NCBI GenBank assembly: GCA_037157565.1
Contig: JAZHRO010000036.1
Location: forward strand, 17,348,501 to 17,412,500
Direction of reading: 5' to 3'
Origin: Thalassia testudinum
Lineage: Eukaryota; Streptophyta; Magnoliopsida; Alismatales; Hydrocharitaceae
DNA: 64,000 bases
The position numbers and the translations under genes are program-made. Below, piece after piece: positions 1-11,190 of the stretch; within the stretch, counting starts at the first letter, position 1; each line of letters opens with the position of its first letter. A model generated the notes under the pieces. That model had not been told where the DNA came from. It made no database searches and worked only from the letters and a program-made list of their open reading frames with translations.

Positions 1-3000
1 CTTCACTTCTCCTCAGCACTTCTCTTAATTTTACTCATTATGTTCTCAGTGACACTTAGGTGTTAGATACTTGGGTGTTTTGACGGTGTTATTGTGGCTC
101 TTAATTAATCAAAAATTTGTTCAGTTTGCGGCCACGCTTTTCGAGGGATACACAACACCCAGAGGGTGGGACCAGACCTCTACTAAGCTCACCCTAATTT
201 TTCATTAGGCCGCTTAATTACACGTTCATGCTCATCCATTTGGGCTTAACAAGCCCGCACACACCCGGGCCCCCGGCCCCACACACAAGCTCAATTCATG
301 CTCAAGATATGTTGAGAATGGTCATATGTATTCGGTTGTTCGGGCGCCCAGCACCTGTGACGACTGAATAGCCTAAGTAACAAAAACAATATAAAGTGCA
401 GTGCACGCTCACCAGCCCATGATGTGGGACTATTCGAGCGCAGCGCAGTGCTGGAAATTCAAGATAGCTGTGTAGAATTCATGATTTTGGCCCTCGATTC
501 GAGGGCCATAATTTGTTAGTTACTAAAAATAAATTATGTGAAAATAAAATATTTATATAGTACTATACAATTGTACAATTAATTTGGAGTTTTAATTATA
601 TTTACTATATAAATAAATTAGCTAAAGTATACAGTTTATACATACTTATTTTTAAGTTTTGTTTCTTAATTATGTATAAATTAGTTATTATATGGTCTAA
701 TTGACCTTATACAGAGTTAGTATACATGTCTAAATAATTTATAAACATTTTTATTGTATTTTAGAGATTTAATTTCTATTTATTTACATTTAAATAGTAG
801 CTTTTTGAACTATTTTATTTGTAAAATAAATTTAAATAGAGTATATATTATAAATATACTTAAATTAGGTTAAATTACTTAAAATACAGTAGTATACATA
901 TACAGTATAAATTAACTTAGTTTTAACTTAATCTACTAAATTATTTTAATTTAATCTAATAACTTAACTATTAACTTAATAAATTAATTATTTATTCTGT
1001 ATACATAATTAAATTAAGGTACCAGGTACAGTATGTTTATTATATACATATAAATACATATATACAGTCTTATAACTTAATAAGGTTATTTATAGTACTT
1101 ATTACCTATATGGCTTTATTGTTTATATATATATTAGTTCAATGAATAATTAGCTGTATAATTAAAATATATATACTATAATCTAACTTAAATATTTACT
1201 TTACATAATACAATACATACATAAGTTATTTAACTTATAAATATGTATACTTTACATTATAGATAAGTAAGCTTATTATATAGCTTAAATAAATACTTAT
1301 ATACATATTATACAAGGGATTTTTACTATTTTTAGAGTTTTTTTCAGTTTTTATGATTGTTATCTATGTTATAGAGATAGGAGATGCAAATGAAAGAAAT
1401 AGATGAGAAGGAGGAAATGTTTTTGGTGTTTTTAAGGGTAGCTTCTTTTATTAAATTCCATGGTATACATAACTGTCAACTAGTAAATTATACCAAGTCA
1501 GGGGTTCAGAATACCATGAAACTTAGTATGCATTTAAGGAAATATCTGATCTTCAATCAGATAGTTTTATTTTATTTTTTTAGATTTTTTTATAATTTTT
1601 ATTTACATCCCAAGTTCAGTCATCCTAAGCCTTTAAAGAGGCGTCTAAAGTATCCTAAGGGCTTAGGATGAGTACTAAGTGTCTAAAAGGCAGGGAACTG
1701 CCTTGAATGTGTTCAGTGTAGGTTATGGAACAGATAGAAGCAATTAGGCATGCAACTCAAGACAAGTTTTAATTCATTTCATATAGTGGATAGTTAAACT
1801 CATTATTTAACTGACAGGATTAAAACGATTTAATTACAAGCATTCAAAGGATATTACAAGTCAATTACAATATAGGAAAGCTTGTATACAAATGATACAA
1901 CAATTTACATCAGTCAGCTTCTAACAAAATTAGATCTAAGCTACTATCCATAGGATGATTCAAACTTGGGATTCCTGTTAGAATAGCAAGAAGAAGCTAT
2001 CAACTGTAGCAGATCAGAAACTCCTCTCACTGCCATAGATTAGGTTCTACTTTAGATGCCTTAACTGCTGCTGCAGTTAAGACATCTTCCATGGAACTAT
2101 ATCTGCAACAGAGAGCACTCATAACCAGCTACCTATTAACATGAAACAAATAATCAAATTCCAGATCAAGCTATAAACAACTTGATCAGGAATTTTAATT
2201 GGTTGTTTCAGGAACTACATAGCTAGGGTAGAGGGAAACGTAGCTGCAATTGCAGCACTTTGCTCTAAATCTGGGATTTATACACAAAACACACAAATCA
2301 GAAATTTACTCACACAATCTGACAAGGGTCTTAATTCATAGAAAAACCACTCGGGATTACAAATCAAAACCAAAATCCCTTGTCATTAACATCTGATCAA
2401 ACCAAAGTTAAAAGAGCAACTGATCTAATTCTTTCTAATGCTATAGACAGCATGTAGAAAGAATCAACTCAGTCCAATGAAACCAAACACTCCAATCCCA
2501 GAATTCTGGAACCTTAAGGAATATGGAGAATTCCTTAGGTTAGGAAAATAGATTTGCTCCTCAAAATCAACTAAAGGATGCAAGATAGAGTCTCAAATCA
2601 ACTAAGTGATTTTTCATTGACTCATCCATTCATTCAAGATAGTTAAAATCTCATAAGAATCCAGTTAAGATCATGGCTCTTCTGAGGTGAATTTTGACTT
2701 CAAAATAACCTTATATTCCTTGCCAAGCAATGAATCAAAATTAAAAACCTCAATCTGCTAGATCAAATGTTCAAAACTCAGGTGATTCAAATTCATTGCA
2801 ATCCAAATTTCGCTATCAATCCAGCAAACCAATTTTCTTTAAAGCTCAGATCAGGGGCTTTTGTGAGCAAAATGGAATGAGTGAAAAGCCCCTAACATGA
2901 TCTTTGACGCTAATTTTAGATCTGATATCAGAAGATATCAGATCTAAAATTAAGTCTGATGAGTGGGTGAAATAGGGAGAAATAAATCGCGGGAATCAGA

Positions 3001-4299
3001 AGCAAAATGAAAACATGAAGAGGAAGAAAACTCATGATAAATGGCTATGTGAAACCATCCCCTCTGATCTGGAATGATCAGAGGAGGTGAGGGGGGGATT
3101 TTACTCTAATTCTAATCCTACTACTAAACAATCAGAACAACAGAATTAATCACTAAAATTTACTCTAATCCTACTACTAATCTACTTAACTACTGCTACA
3201 ACTAAATTACAAAATACTAAAACTAATCTAACAGGAAGAATGGGACCTATGAATCCTTAGCCGATGGCTAAGGAGGAAGAAAGGATGGAGGTGAACTCCA
3301 TCGGAGGGAAAAGCCTTCTAGTAAAGCTTCAGAGTCATCCTCAGGTGCTATGAGGTCCTTAGCGACGAGGAGGGTCGGAGAGAAGTCGAGGATTTCACGG
3401 CCGGTGGCTGTGAAATTAGGGATTTGGTGGGGAGGATAGCTGGAGTGGAAGAATGACCGCTAAGAAGGTAGGAGAGAGCGATCCTTTGCATGCGCGACCA
3501 CTGAGGTGCTTAAGTATCAATCTCAGTGGCTTAGATCATGGCGCAGGTGAAATTAGATGAAGAGGGTATAGGCAGTGGTGATGAGAGGAGAGGAGCGCGT
3601 GGGCTGCCAAAACAAAAACTGACCGTAGGATGAGATCTGGGGGTAGTGGTGAGCATACACGTCGCTTCGCGCGAAGCTTCGATTCAGATCGAGCCACAGA
3701 TCAACAACAATGGAGATTGGACAGCCAAGATCTGCCAAGTTCTTCGCGCGTTGCAGTGCGTGCGAGGAACTGCAGGTGCTCATTCTTTTGGAAAAATTGC
3801 AGGGAGAAGCCCTTCACGAAGGGGTAGAAAATTTGTGAACAGGTCCATAAGTGGTAAGAAATAATAACTGAACGAACCCTAAGGGCTTTCAAAGAGGTCC
3901 CTGCAGGTTACAAATAGGTCCATAAAAGTTTTCTAAAGAAGAAAATGTGATGCATGAAGGACCTAAATGTAAACTCTAAGTTTCAAGGCCTTAATGACGT
4001 CCAAATGCCTTCAAATTTTTATATGTGCTCAATTGAACATTTAAGAAATTAATTGCACTTTTGATTTGGATTTTTAAACTTGTTTATGTGTTCAATGAAC
4101 ACTTGGATCACCATTTGACCTTTATCTTAATAATATCTCATTTTATGACCTAATTATGCAATTTTAACACAGAATCAAGGTTTTAGGCCTTTTTCTTTGA
4201 TTCCCACACTTAACCCTTTTTATCTGTTAATTTGATATTGTTTAACCCAGTGGCTAGCTTAACTTTAGCTTTTTAGCTATGATGAGTAGCCACTCATCA
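1..4299 (-). mobile_element. Family A LTR (Athila-like), truncated by window start
   Basis: Read on the minus strand, this starts at 4299 with TGATGAGTGGCTACTCATCA and runs leftward out of the window. It is the reverse complement of the LTR at 53991-58160. Shared landmarks include an AT-rich block (about 500-1340 here, about 56280-56890 there), a self-complementary tract near 490-510 (ggccctcgattcgagggcc) and the tract ggtgggaccagacctctact near 160-185. The neighbouring sequence at 4300 onward is C-type LTR, and nothing polypurine-like adjoins the LTR start, so this is a 5' LTR or a solo LTR rather than a 3' LTR. The first 5 flanking bases are attaa; the matching duplication would lie outside the window. 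Small ORFs inside look non-coding. Confidence 0.85.
4280..4299 (-). other. Terminal hairpin at the start of LTR A
   Basis: The first 20 bases of the LTR on the minus strand form a perfect 8-bp stem with a 4-base loop (TGATGAGT-GGCT-ACTCATCA). The equivalent position in the right-hand copy (53991 onward) is slightly decayed. Similar terminal hairpins occur in families B, C, D, F and G. Confidence 0.8.
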
Positions 4300-4616
4300 A
4301 TTAACACCATCTTAGCCCTTGATCTTTAGGGTTCCTCAGTCTCTATTTGGTGCTACGGATATCCAATTAGGGCGATCTTGGAGTCTTTGAACTCCAATCG
4401 TCGCCCTGATCAGATCCGTATGGTTGTATCTTCAATCCGAGGCCCCGATAAAAAGTCACCCTATCCCTAACCATAAAAAGGAGACAATTACTGTCGGATA
4501 TCCAAGTAATGTATGATGCTAATGTTATGCACCCATTAGAGATACCGAGATCATGTTATGGCCAGGTATTTATGTTCCCTGACCATCCCTGATAATCATG
4601 CATGTTCTTAGTGTCG
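4300..4616 (-). mobile_element. Rearranged C-type LTR fragment
   Basis: Bases 4300-4530 match the minus-strand LTR module at 24917-25165 and 40080-40330 (tract accatcttagcccttg onward). The rest is scrambled: after gatgctaatgttatgcaccc the sequence leaves the LTR. At 4598-4615 it holds 18 bases (atgcatgttcttagtgtc) that are the exact reverse complement of LTR C positions 25185-25202. Then the next fragment begins. No gene is visible. Confidence 0.65.
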
Positions 4617-5263
4617 CCATTGGATCTTCATCCAACGGTCGAGATCAAACGTTACATGCACCTTCAGAAGGGGAGAGTGTTGGATGAGCAATGGCATGGC
4701 ACGATCTCGGTCGTTGGATGGGCATCCAATGACTGAGATTTGTCAAGCGGGTGAAGAAGGAGAGCTACGGCTGGTGTTGGGCGGCTATGATGGCACCACG
4801 TGGCGCCATCTAGGCCGTCAATCTTCTGAGTGATGTATGTGGTGCCATAGGTGTCGAATTGGACCGATTTTCATGTTGTTAGGCTGCAATCATTGATCCA
4901 AACCCATCCGTGTAGTTGGATTTGTCGTCTGAGGTGCGAATTAATACCATCTTGGCCCTTGCTCTTTAAGGTTCCTCGATCTCTATCTGGTGCTACGGAT
5001 GTCCGATTAGGGCGATCTTGGAGTCGTTGAACTCCAATCGTCGCCCTGATCAGATCCGTATGATTGGATCTTCGATCCGAGGCCCCGATAAAAAGTCATC
5101 CTATCCCTGACAATAAAAAGGAGACAATTACTATACAATTTATACAACTTGATCTAAATGCATGATTATGCATGTTATGCACTATTTACAATGTATGATG
5201 CTAATGTGACAATAAGAACATGCATTAATAGACATTTTAGGTTAATCAGATGTATGCACATCA
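4617..5263 (-). mobile_element. C-type LTR fragment (U3 start)
   Basis: On the minus strand it starts at 5263 with TGATGTGCATACATC and stays co-linear for about 645 bases with the LTR of element C (24597-25240), including the ATCCAACGG inverted pair. The remaining U3 and all of R-U5 are missing on the left. It interrupts the integrase tail of element E, which resumes at 5264. Its 5-bp duplication cannot be checked because the other end is lost. Confidence 0.8.
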
Positions 5264-5443
5264 CCCAGGAAGCTAAGATCAAAGTGGACAAGACCATATC
5301 AGGTTGTCAAACCTTATCCCAATGGGGTGGTTGTGATTGCAGATCCTAACATTGGGTAAACCTTCACAATAAATGGCCAGAGATTAAAACATTTTCTTGC
5401 CCAGGTTCCCCCAAAGGAAGTAGTCACCCTCATTGAGGGTTGA
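5264..5443 (+). pseudogene. Integrase C-terminal tail, Athila-like element E (fragment)
   Basis: Sixty codons in one frame read as an integrase C-terminal domain, with the block RKLRSKWTRPYQVVKPYPNG followed by TFTINGQRLKHF. This is the usual end of Athila-lineage Pol (basic KLRSKW segment, then a beta-strand and NGQRLK). An in-frame TAA precedes TFTINGQ, where related proteins have Gln, so it reads as CAA to TAA. A natural TGA ends the frame at 5441-5443. The catalytic DDE part lies upstream and is lost behind the inserted LTR fragment. Inactive. Confidence 0.75.
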
Positions 5444-5950
5444 CATGGAGCCTCGCCCAGCTGGAGGCAATAAACTCAACGCTTCCTAGGAGGCAACCTA
5501 GAAGATTTAAACTGATCAGGTACATAGCGGCACTCAGGTGATTTCTTTCTGTACCCCCTTGCATACATTTATTTGTCAATGAGGACATTGTCCAACTTAA
5601 GCATGGGGGGGTGGTAATTCGCATTCTCTGAGTTTATATTATTAGCCTGAATTATATATAAAAAGAAAATTAGGAAGGAAAACTTAGGCATTAGGAGCTT
5701 GTCAACTGTAGGAAATATTATGAGAAGAACCTGAACACTTAGACTTTCAGGCTCAATCAGCCTAGGTGCCCACTAAAATGTGGATTAAGCCCCGAATCCT
5801 TGCAACCTTAATTTACATTAATCTAATCATTAAAGTAGGGTGATAAGTATACGACTTATCAACCCCCCCTCTGACATCTGCACACATTTTTGCACTGACT
5901 CACTCCTCTAAGATTCTAACAGCAATTGGGTAGCTAATGAACTTTCTAGG

Positions 5951-6213
5951 GTGGTATGGCTAGCAAGTTGTCATGGGTAATAGTCCATTGGCTGGTTTTC
6001 CAGAGCCCAGCCACAAGACCATTCTCTTTTATTATTGCTTCTAGGTAAATCTTAGATTAGGGAAGCCACCTACTAAAGCAACAAAGGAAAAAAAAAAAGA
6101 AAAAAAGGAGAAATAGAAAAAAAATAAATAAATAAGCCACACTTCATTGCACGAGTATGGTTGGCAAGTGGTCGTGGGTAACAGCCCATTGGCCAGTTGT
6201 CTAGAACCTAGCT
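5951..6213 (+). repeat. Duplicated 3' UTR motif flanking a purine tract (E)
   Basis: Two copies of a roughly 60-base motif (tatggctagcaagttgtc, then ccattggctgg, then cagagcccag) lie at 5951-6020 and 6153-6213. They flank an A/G-only stretch at about 6080-6132. The same arrangement occurs in B (41389-41645) and C (25803-26092, minus strand). Confidence 0.75.
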
Positions 6214-6765
6214 CATTAAATGCACGAAAAAGCCCAAAACACTTAAGGAAGAAGTGGGGAAGTAGAGCAATCTGGGGAGATATACACTGGAAGCACCCTT
6301 GTGTTGACCCCACACAAAATAAAAGTAGGGAGAAAGCTACCAATCGGACAGATACACCTTTAGGCAAGCATTTTCTTTTCCGGTCACCTAGGGGCGTAAA
6401 AACCCGAAGTCTGTTTTAATTACCGTTGAGTGAGTCTATCACAATCTTCACACCAAGATGCTTAGCACTTAGAGTCTTTTTTGAGTTATGGGTGGATTGG
6501 GTAGCCATAAAAAGTTACCTACACTCAACTCCAAAAATCGAAAAAATTAGAAAAGATGAAAAAGAAAAAAAAATATATCTATATATATGCTTTAAAGCGA
6601 GGACTTGGGCGGTTTGCATTTTGGCAGACACCCAGACATTGTTTAGTCTTTGTGAATTAGGCTCTTAGTATATATTTCCTCCTGCTGATAAGCAACATAT
6701 GCCTAAGTAATCAATTCCTAATTCCAACTAAAAATAACAGCTAGGATAACCTTCCTAGGGACTAG

Positions 6766-6786
6766 CAAGGGATGAGCATGGGGGTA
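6766..6786 (+). promoter_or_regulatory. Polypurine tract of element E
   Basis: The sequence agggatgagcatgggggta lies directly before the LTR start TGATAACTC. It matches the position and sequence type of the tract before the B 3' LTR (aggcatgggggtg). It primes plus-strand DNA synthesis in LTR elements. Confidence 0.75.
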
Positions 6787-8300
6787 TGATAACTCTGCAT
6801 TGAATGATGATAATTTCATCAAGTAGAGTTTATTTTGGGGGTATAGGCATGCTAATAACATACCATGATGGGCATGGGAGCATTGTATGCATTACGAATT
6901 AAGATTGCTTATAATTAATGTTTAATGGCCATGTGTATAAGTGTATGTTGAAACAAGCCTCAAATAAGCAATCGGACCGTACGGATGGATCCAGATTGAT
7001 GAACAGAGTCCAACGGACTCAAAATCGCCTCAATCCAACATCCGAAGCTCCCACAACAAGCCCGAGAAGTTGTGACTATTGATCTAAGGATCAACGGCCA
7101 CAAACCCACCATGTGTTGCATGATCGCGCATCGCAATCCATTGCTGGTTCTGTTCATCGCGCGTAGGAGCCACTTTAGGCCGTTCGATCTGAGGATTCGT
7201 GGAGAACGTGACCTTTTCACGTCAATGGAGAAATGGTCAGCATCTCCATCCCATGCACGAAGGTGCCTGATTGAATCTCTAGCAGTGCTTCAAATCCACA
7301 GAGTGCGCGTGTGGATGAAATTCCGCCGATGATATTCGATTGGGTGGCTAACACGCAGGCACGTAGTGCCTCCAAATGAAAGCTTGCCTAACACACGTGA
7401 TCACGCATGCTCACTGCATGCAAAGGGCGATCCAGCGCACCTGGTCACGCATAATCCCAGCCGTTGATGTGCGATTGAATGGCTTACGATGCGAGCACGC
7501 GGATTGCGCGCGAAAACAGCACCCGCAAGCACAGCAGGGGGCGATGTGGCGCATCCTCAGCCGTTCAATGGCGATCCACACCTCAGATCCAACGGCTGAG
7601 GATGCGTAGACACGGCTTAAGAAGAAGAAGCACGGGTGCATAGATAGGTAAGTGTGGGACTTCAGCGATGCTTCTGGAAAGGACTTAGTGACATCTCGAA
7701 CGTCGCTAAAGACCCGTACCGCTTTTGGAAGCCCTTTTCTACTATATAAACCCCCCTCAACCACCCCATTCAAAGGCATTGAATTCACACACACTATCCA
7801 TGCAATACTAGCCCTCTCTTAGCTCCACCAATCACTCCATATCCACCCTGGAGTTGTTGAGCCACTGATGGAACCCCCCTCCACTACTGTAGCTGCCTCA
7901 CCCTCTCCTCGCACTCTTTCTTACTCTAGTTTTTATGTTGCATTATTTTAAGCTTTCATCTATTGTTGTATTTGTAAACAAACTCTAATTGCATGCTATA
8001 TGTTAATGTTGCTTCTCATATCATAGTTCACATCTCCTTAAAGTGCTTGTCATGTTTTAAACGCAAGCCCTAACCCTACTCTCTCTCTCTCTCATTTTCG
8101 CAAGTAAACCATGCTACCATTTTGTGACACCTAAAGCGACTAAAACTAATCCAATTTCACGCCTCTCTAAGATCAAAACTTGGGCTCACCAAATCTAAAT
8201 CTTAAATTAAAATTGATGTCACGAACACATGCTACAATGACATAATTAAACCAACACGTTCCACGCACGTCAATCATCCACACTTCTTCCTTGTTATGAT
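6787..8300 (+). mobile_element. 3' LTR of element E (right end unresolved)
   Basis: Begins with TGATAACTC directly after the polypurine tract. It carries U3 modules seen in B and C: tcggaccgtacggatggatc, a subtelomere-like GC-richer stretch, and atccaacggctgagga near 7579. A TATA box lies at 7742, and the 3' part is T-rich. I could not find a clear CA end or a target duplication; the boundary with element F is somewhere near 8250-8350. ORF-like stretches inside are not convincing genes. Confidence 0.65.
7742..7750 (+). promoter_or_regulatory. TATA box of LTR E
   Basis: ctatataaacccccc lies about 960 bases into the LTR, followed by a C/A-rich start region (ttcacacacactatcc). This layout resembles LTR B, where the TATA box lies about 1070 bases in. 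Confidence 0.65.
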
Positions 8301-10513
8301 CCATACTTCATAAATCCTATGATTTCTTGTAAATAACACTTCATAAACTCATTAGATTTAAAATAGTTTTGTTAACACCAAAACATAAAAGAGAAGAGGA
8401 ACTAGGTTCCAACAAAGGATCGTGGTTATTATTACTTCCTTCCAATATGATTTCGTCTAACATCCAAGACTCCTAGAATTTGTTAATTTTAGAATCACAA
8501 TCCTTAGGGAGATCTAACTGAGGTGCAAGGTCCTCAGAGGTGTAAAGTATAGGTTCGGTATCCCTAGGATGGCATGCAGATTTGACCTCAAAATCTAGAA
8601 TGGGAATTGGGTTGACTGTTTGACTATGACCTGTTTAATCAAATGTAACAAAGATACTATTATTCAGGTCGAGTTCATCTAATGAGACCATCTTTCCCTT
8701 CTTTTGACTCCAATTAAGATCAGGTGGATAAACACCAGGTTTGCCTTCTAGTGGGCATATCTTATGAGGGACGTCGAAGTGATAGCTACTCCTTAAAACA
8801 AGATCCCTGTTGTCGTTGTTTTCCTTAAAATTGTCTTGGTAATCGAGGGTATAAACTTGACTGTGCGAGGATCACTAAGTTGGCTAATCTCTTCAGTTAA
8901 TCTTTGACTATTCCTCAAAATCTCTCCCATAGAATCCATCATTTCTTTCTATTATTTTTGCATTTTTATCATAAAAGAGGAGATGCTACTATCAGATTGG
9001 GGAGGATAGTCAATCTCAGGTTCAAGTTGCCTAAGAGTATCAGTCAACCTTAATAATCAAAATCGTTAAGGGTGGGTGGGTTAGGCATAGTCATGGGAGA
9101 GGTAGGGCTAGGATACCCTTCTCCTAGGTTCTGCTCATCATCCCTGGGTTGGGGATTAATCAAACCAATGCTCCTATAGTAAGAATAGAAAGGATCCCAT
9201 TATTCATCAGATGATGAATAACTGTAGGTCATGGGATTGGGATTCGGTGTTTTGGGGTGAGAGTAAAAAGTGAAGTAGTTGTTGTAATCCATTTGAAACA
9301 CGACTTGAAAAACACACCCCAATTAAATGCAATGCAATTGGACTCTCCTTTTCCTTAGAGCAGATTTGAGTCATCCTCCAATATACCCCTCAAAGTTGTC
9401 AAATGGGGTCAAGTTTGCGCCCGTCCGTCCTACTTTAGTGGCATAAGAGGGGGCTATGACTTGTGATATCTAACAAACTCTTTATAGAAGAACAAAGGTC
9501 GGTTACATTCTTTCTTGGAGGCCAAAGAAGTTACACAATCAATTATGGGCACTAAGTCAATTTTCGTGTGCCCTAGGACCTATACCTTGCTTCGATGATA
9601 CTCTCAGGTGACCTAGTGAGAAGTTACTCCAAGGACGGAATTAAGGGATGCAAGTAGGGCAAACCCTTTCTTTGAGGCGATGCAAATGTGGTGCCTCTTA
9701 ACTACCCTTTCATTCCTTTAAGGGGTATCCCCCTCCCTGAAGTATCAAAACACTTGGTCACAGGATAGTATCGCCACCATAAAATGAAATAAGAGGGTCT
9801 GCATCGATAAAGATATCAGTGCCTATAGCCTTAGGGAACTGAGACCTAATGTGGTGCCTAGTGTGCATGCTTAGTGCCAAAAGTGTGCATCACACCGCAA
9901 ATCAGTTTTTTTTTTTTTTTAGAAGACTCATACACAAGTCCCTTTTGATCATATCAAATGTGATTCAATTCAATCAATTTGGTGGTCTTAAGATTTAATC
10001 CACATGCAATGCATGAACAAGAACTGGATGCAAAGATAGAACAATATAACTGACTCCCACAATCTTTGTGCAGATATGTACGCAATGTAAGGAAAGAGAT
10101 CTAGTATACTACTCAATCACCCCTAAATGTGCGCACCTAAGGGTATGCAACTCTTAAACAGGTAGCTCGATAATTTTTTGTCTTTACTTTTTAGAGCAAG
10201 CAAGCAGGAACTGAACCTCTCACACCAGAGAGAAATAGCCCTAGATGTTAAAGAAAGTGGGGACAGACCCTTGAAAATCAGCCCAAATGCTACAAGGGCA
10301 AGAAGACAAAAATGAAATAAAATTCGCGATGAAGGAGAATCCCCTATGAAATAGAGATCCAGGTCTCGTCTTCTCATCCTCTCTACGTGTAGGCGTTGCT
10401 CAAGGTCGACGACGTCATCTCAACTGCACAGAAAAAGCATAGAATGGTCAGATAAATGTGCACCTTAAAATAAATCAGAAATAAAATCGAGTGAACCTAT
10501 TGCGTCTGTTGCC
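8301..10513 (-). mobile_element. Internal region of non-autonomous element F
   Basis: On the minus strand this runs from the PBS at 10531 through a leader of about 1.2 kb to a decayed ORF starting at 9292. No protease, reverse transcriptase or integrase signature was found in any frame. The leader length is close to that of B, C and A (1.1-1.2 kb). A polypyrimidine-AG acceptor (TTTTTCTGTGCAG, minus strand) lies about 100 bases after the PBS. The left end is not resolved. Confidence 0.6.
8341..9292 (-). pseudogene. Decayed ORF of element F, counterpart of the element B ORF
   Basis: The minus-strand ATG at 9292 opens MDYNNYFTFYSHPKTPNPNP, a Tyr/Pro/Asn/Ser-rich start like that of the element B ORF (MDPSTSYSHSHSYPS). 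After 30 codons comes TAA, and the same frame continues WDPFYSYYRS. Further fragments include LRQLEPEIDYPPQSDSS and, near the end, EPILYTSEDLAPQLDLPKDC. Like the B product, a Tyr-rich segment is followed by a polar, probably helical part and then an acidic part. I do not recognise the protein. There is no zinc knuckle and no enzymatic motif. The homology with B is inferred from position and composition, not from a scored alignment. Confidence 0.5.
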
Positions 10514-10531
10514 TCCCTAGCAACAGAGGCA
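10514..10531 (-). promoter_or_regulatory. Degenerate primer binding site of element F
   Basis: Minus-strand TGCCTCTGTTGCTAGGGA matches 13 of 18 positions of the Athila-type PBS TGGCGCCGTTGCCGGGGA. It is followed by GGCAACAG, as in element C (GGGGAGGCAACG), and sits immediately inside LTR F. Confidence 0.6.
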
Positions 10532-10964
10532 TTTAAATGGGAGATTTCTCTTTTCAAAAAAATATGTCATCATAGTTGTTTATCGTTGCGAGATTGATTT
10601 TTAAAATAATCGCATTGCAGTATAGTCGAAATCGCTTTAAAAACAAGTACAATTTTATTACTCGAAAAGATTTCGAGGTCGAACATAGGGAGCAAATGGA
10701 ATTAACATACTAATCTCAACAATTAATGTAATTTGAACACAAAATATTACTCAAAAACTAATTAGGAATGTAGATTATATGAGTATATGAAGAGTAAAAA
10801 GAGTTTTAGACAAAATAACGATGATTTGAATCACCAATTATAAGTCTAATACATAGAATAGTTACTCAAATGTACTAAAGGAAGGAATATGAATTTAGAC
10901 ATCTGATTTTGCAGTCAGACATCTTAAATGACTTTTGCTACAATCCTCCTTTCTCTAATTCTTC

Positions 10965-11190
10965 ATTTCTTCTTCTTCTTTTCTTTCTCTAATTTCTCTA
11001 ATTCTTTCTTTCTCTTATATTCTTCTCAGGCTTACTTCTTCTTCTTTGCTCCTTCTTCTTCTGCAATCCTTCTCTTCTTCTTTTTCTCCTTAAGCCCTCA
11101 GCTCATCCTTTACTTCTTCTTCTCTTCTCTATCTCTTCCTTCAACCTTGTGACTCTCTTCTTCTTCTTCGTCCTTCTTCTTCCTTAGTTC
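10965..11190 (+). repeat. (TTC)n-rich low-complexity tract
   Basis: An imperfect ttcttctt/tttctct repeat, nearly pure pyrimidine on the plus strand, inside LTR F. It generates a spurious Phe/Ser/Leu-rich frame. Confidence 0.85.

Larger units (their letters stand above)
5264..6786 (+). mobile_element. 3' internal region of element E
   Basis: After the integrase tail comes a 3' UTR of about 1.3 kb typical of Athila-like elements: cccagctggaggcaataaac, then a tract ending aggacattgtccaacttaag before a G run. It then holds the duplicated 3' UTR motif and a purine tract, and finally the polypurine tract. The same order is seen in B (40594-42203) and, reversed, in C (25241-26687). No other coding capacity is visible. 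Confidence 0.75.

Noticed and set aside
1384..1671. 95-codon plus-strand frame near the AT-rich block
   Set aside because: No match to any family I know, AT-driven composition, inside LTR A and not preserved in the inverse copy near 56000.
3553..3892. Several overlapping frames on both strands, also at 54332-54652
   Set aside because: They are the equivalent GC-richer part of the two LTR A copies; frames do not correspond between copies.
10928..11152. Phe/Ser/Leu-rich 74-codon frame that looks like a membrane protein
   Set aside because: Direct translation of a (TTC)n microsatellite.
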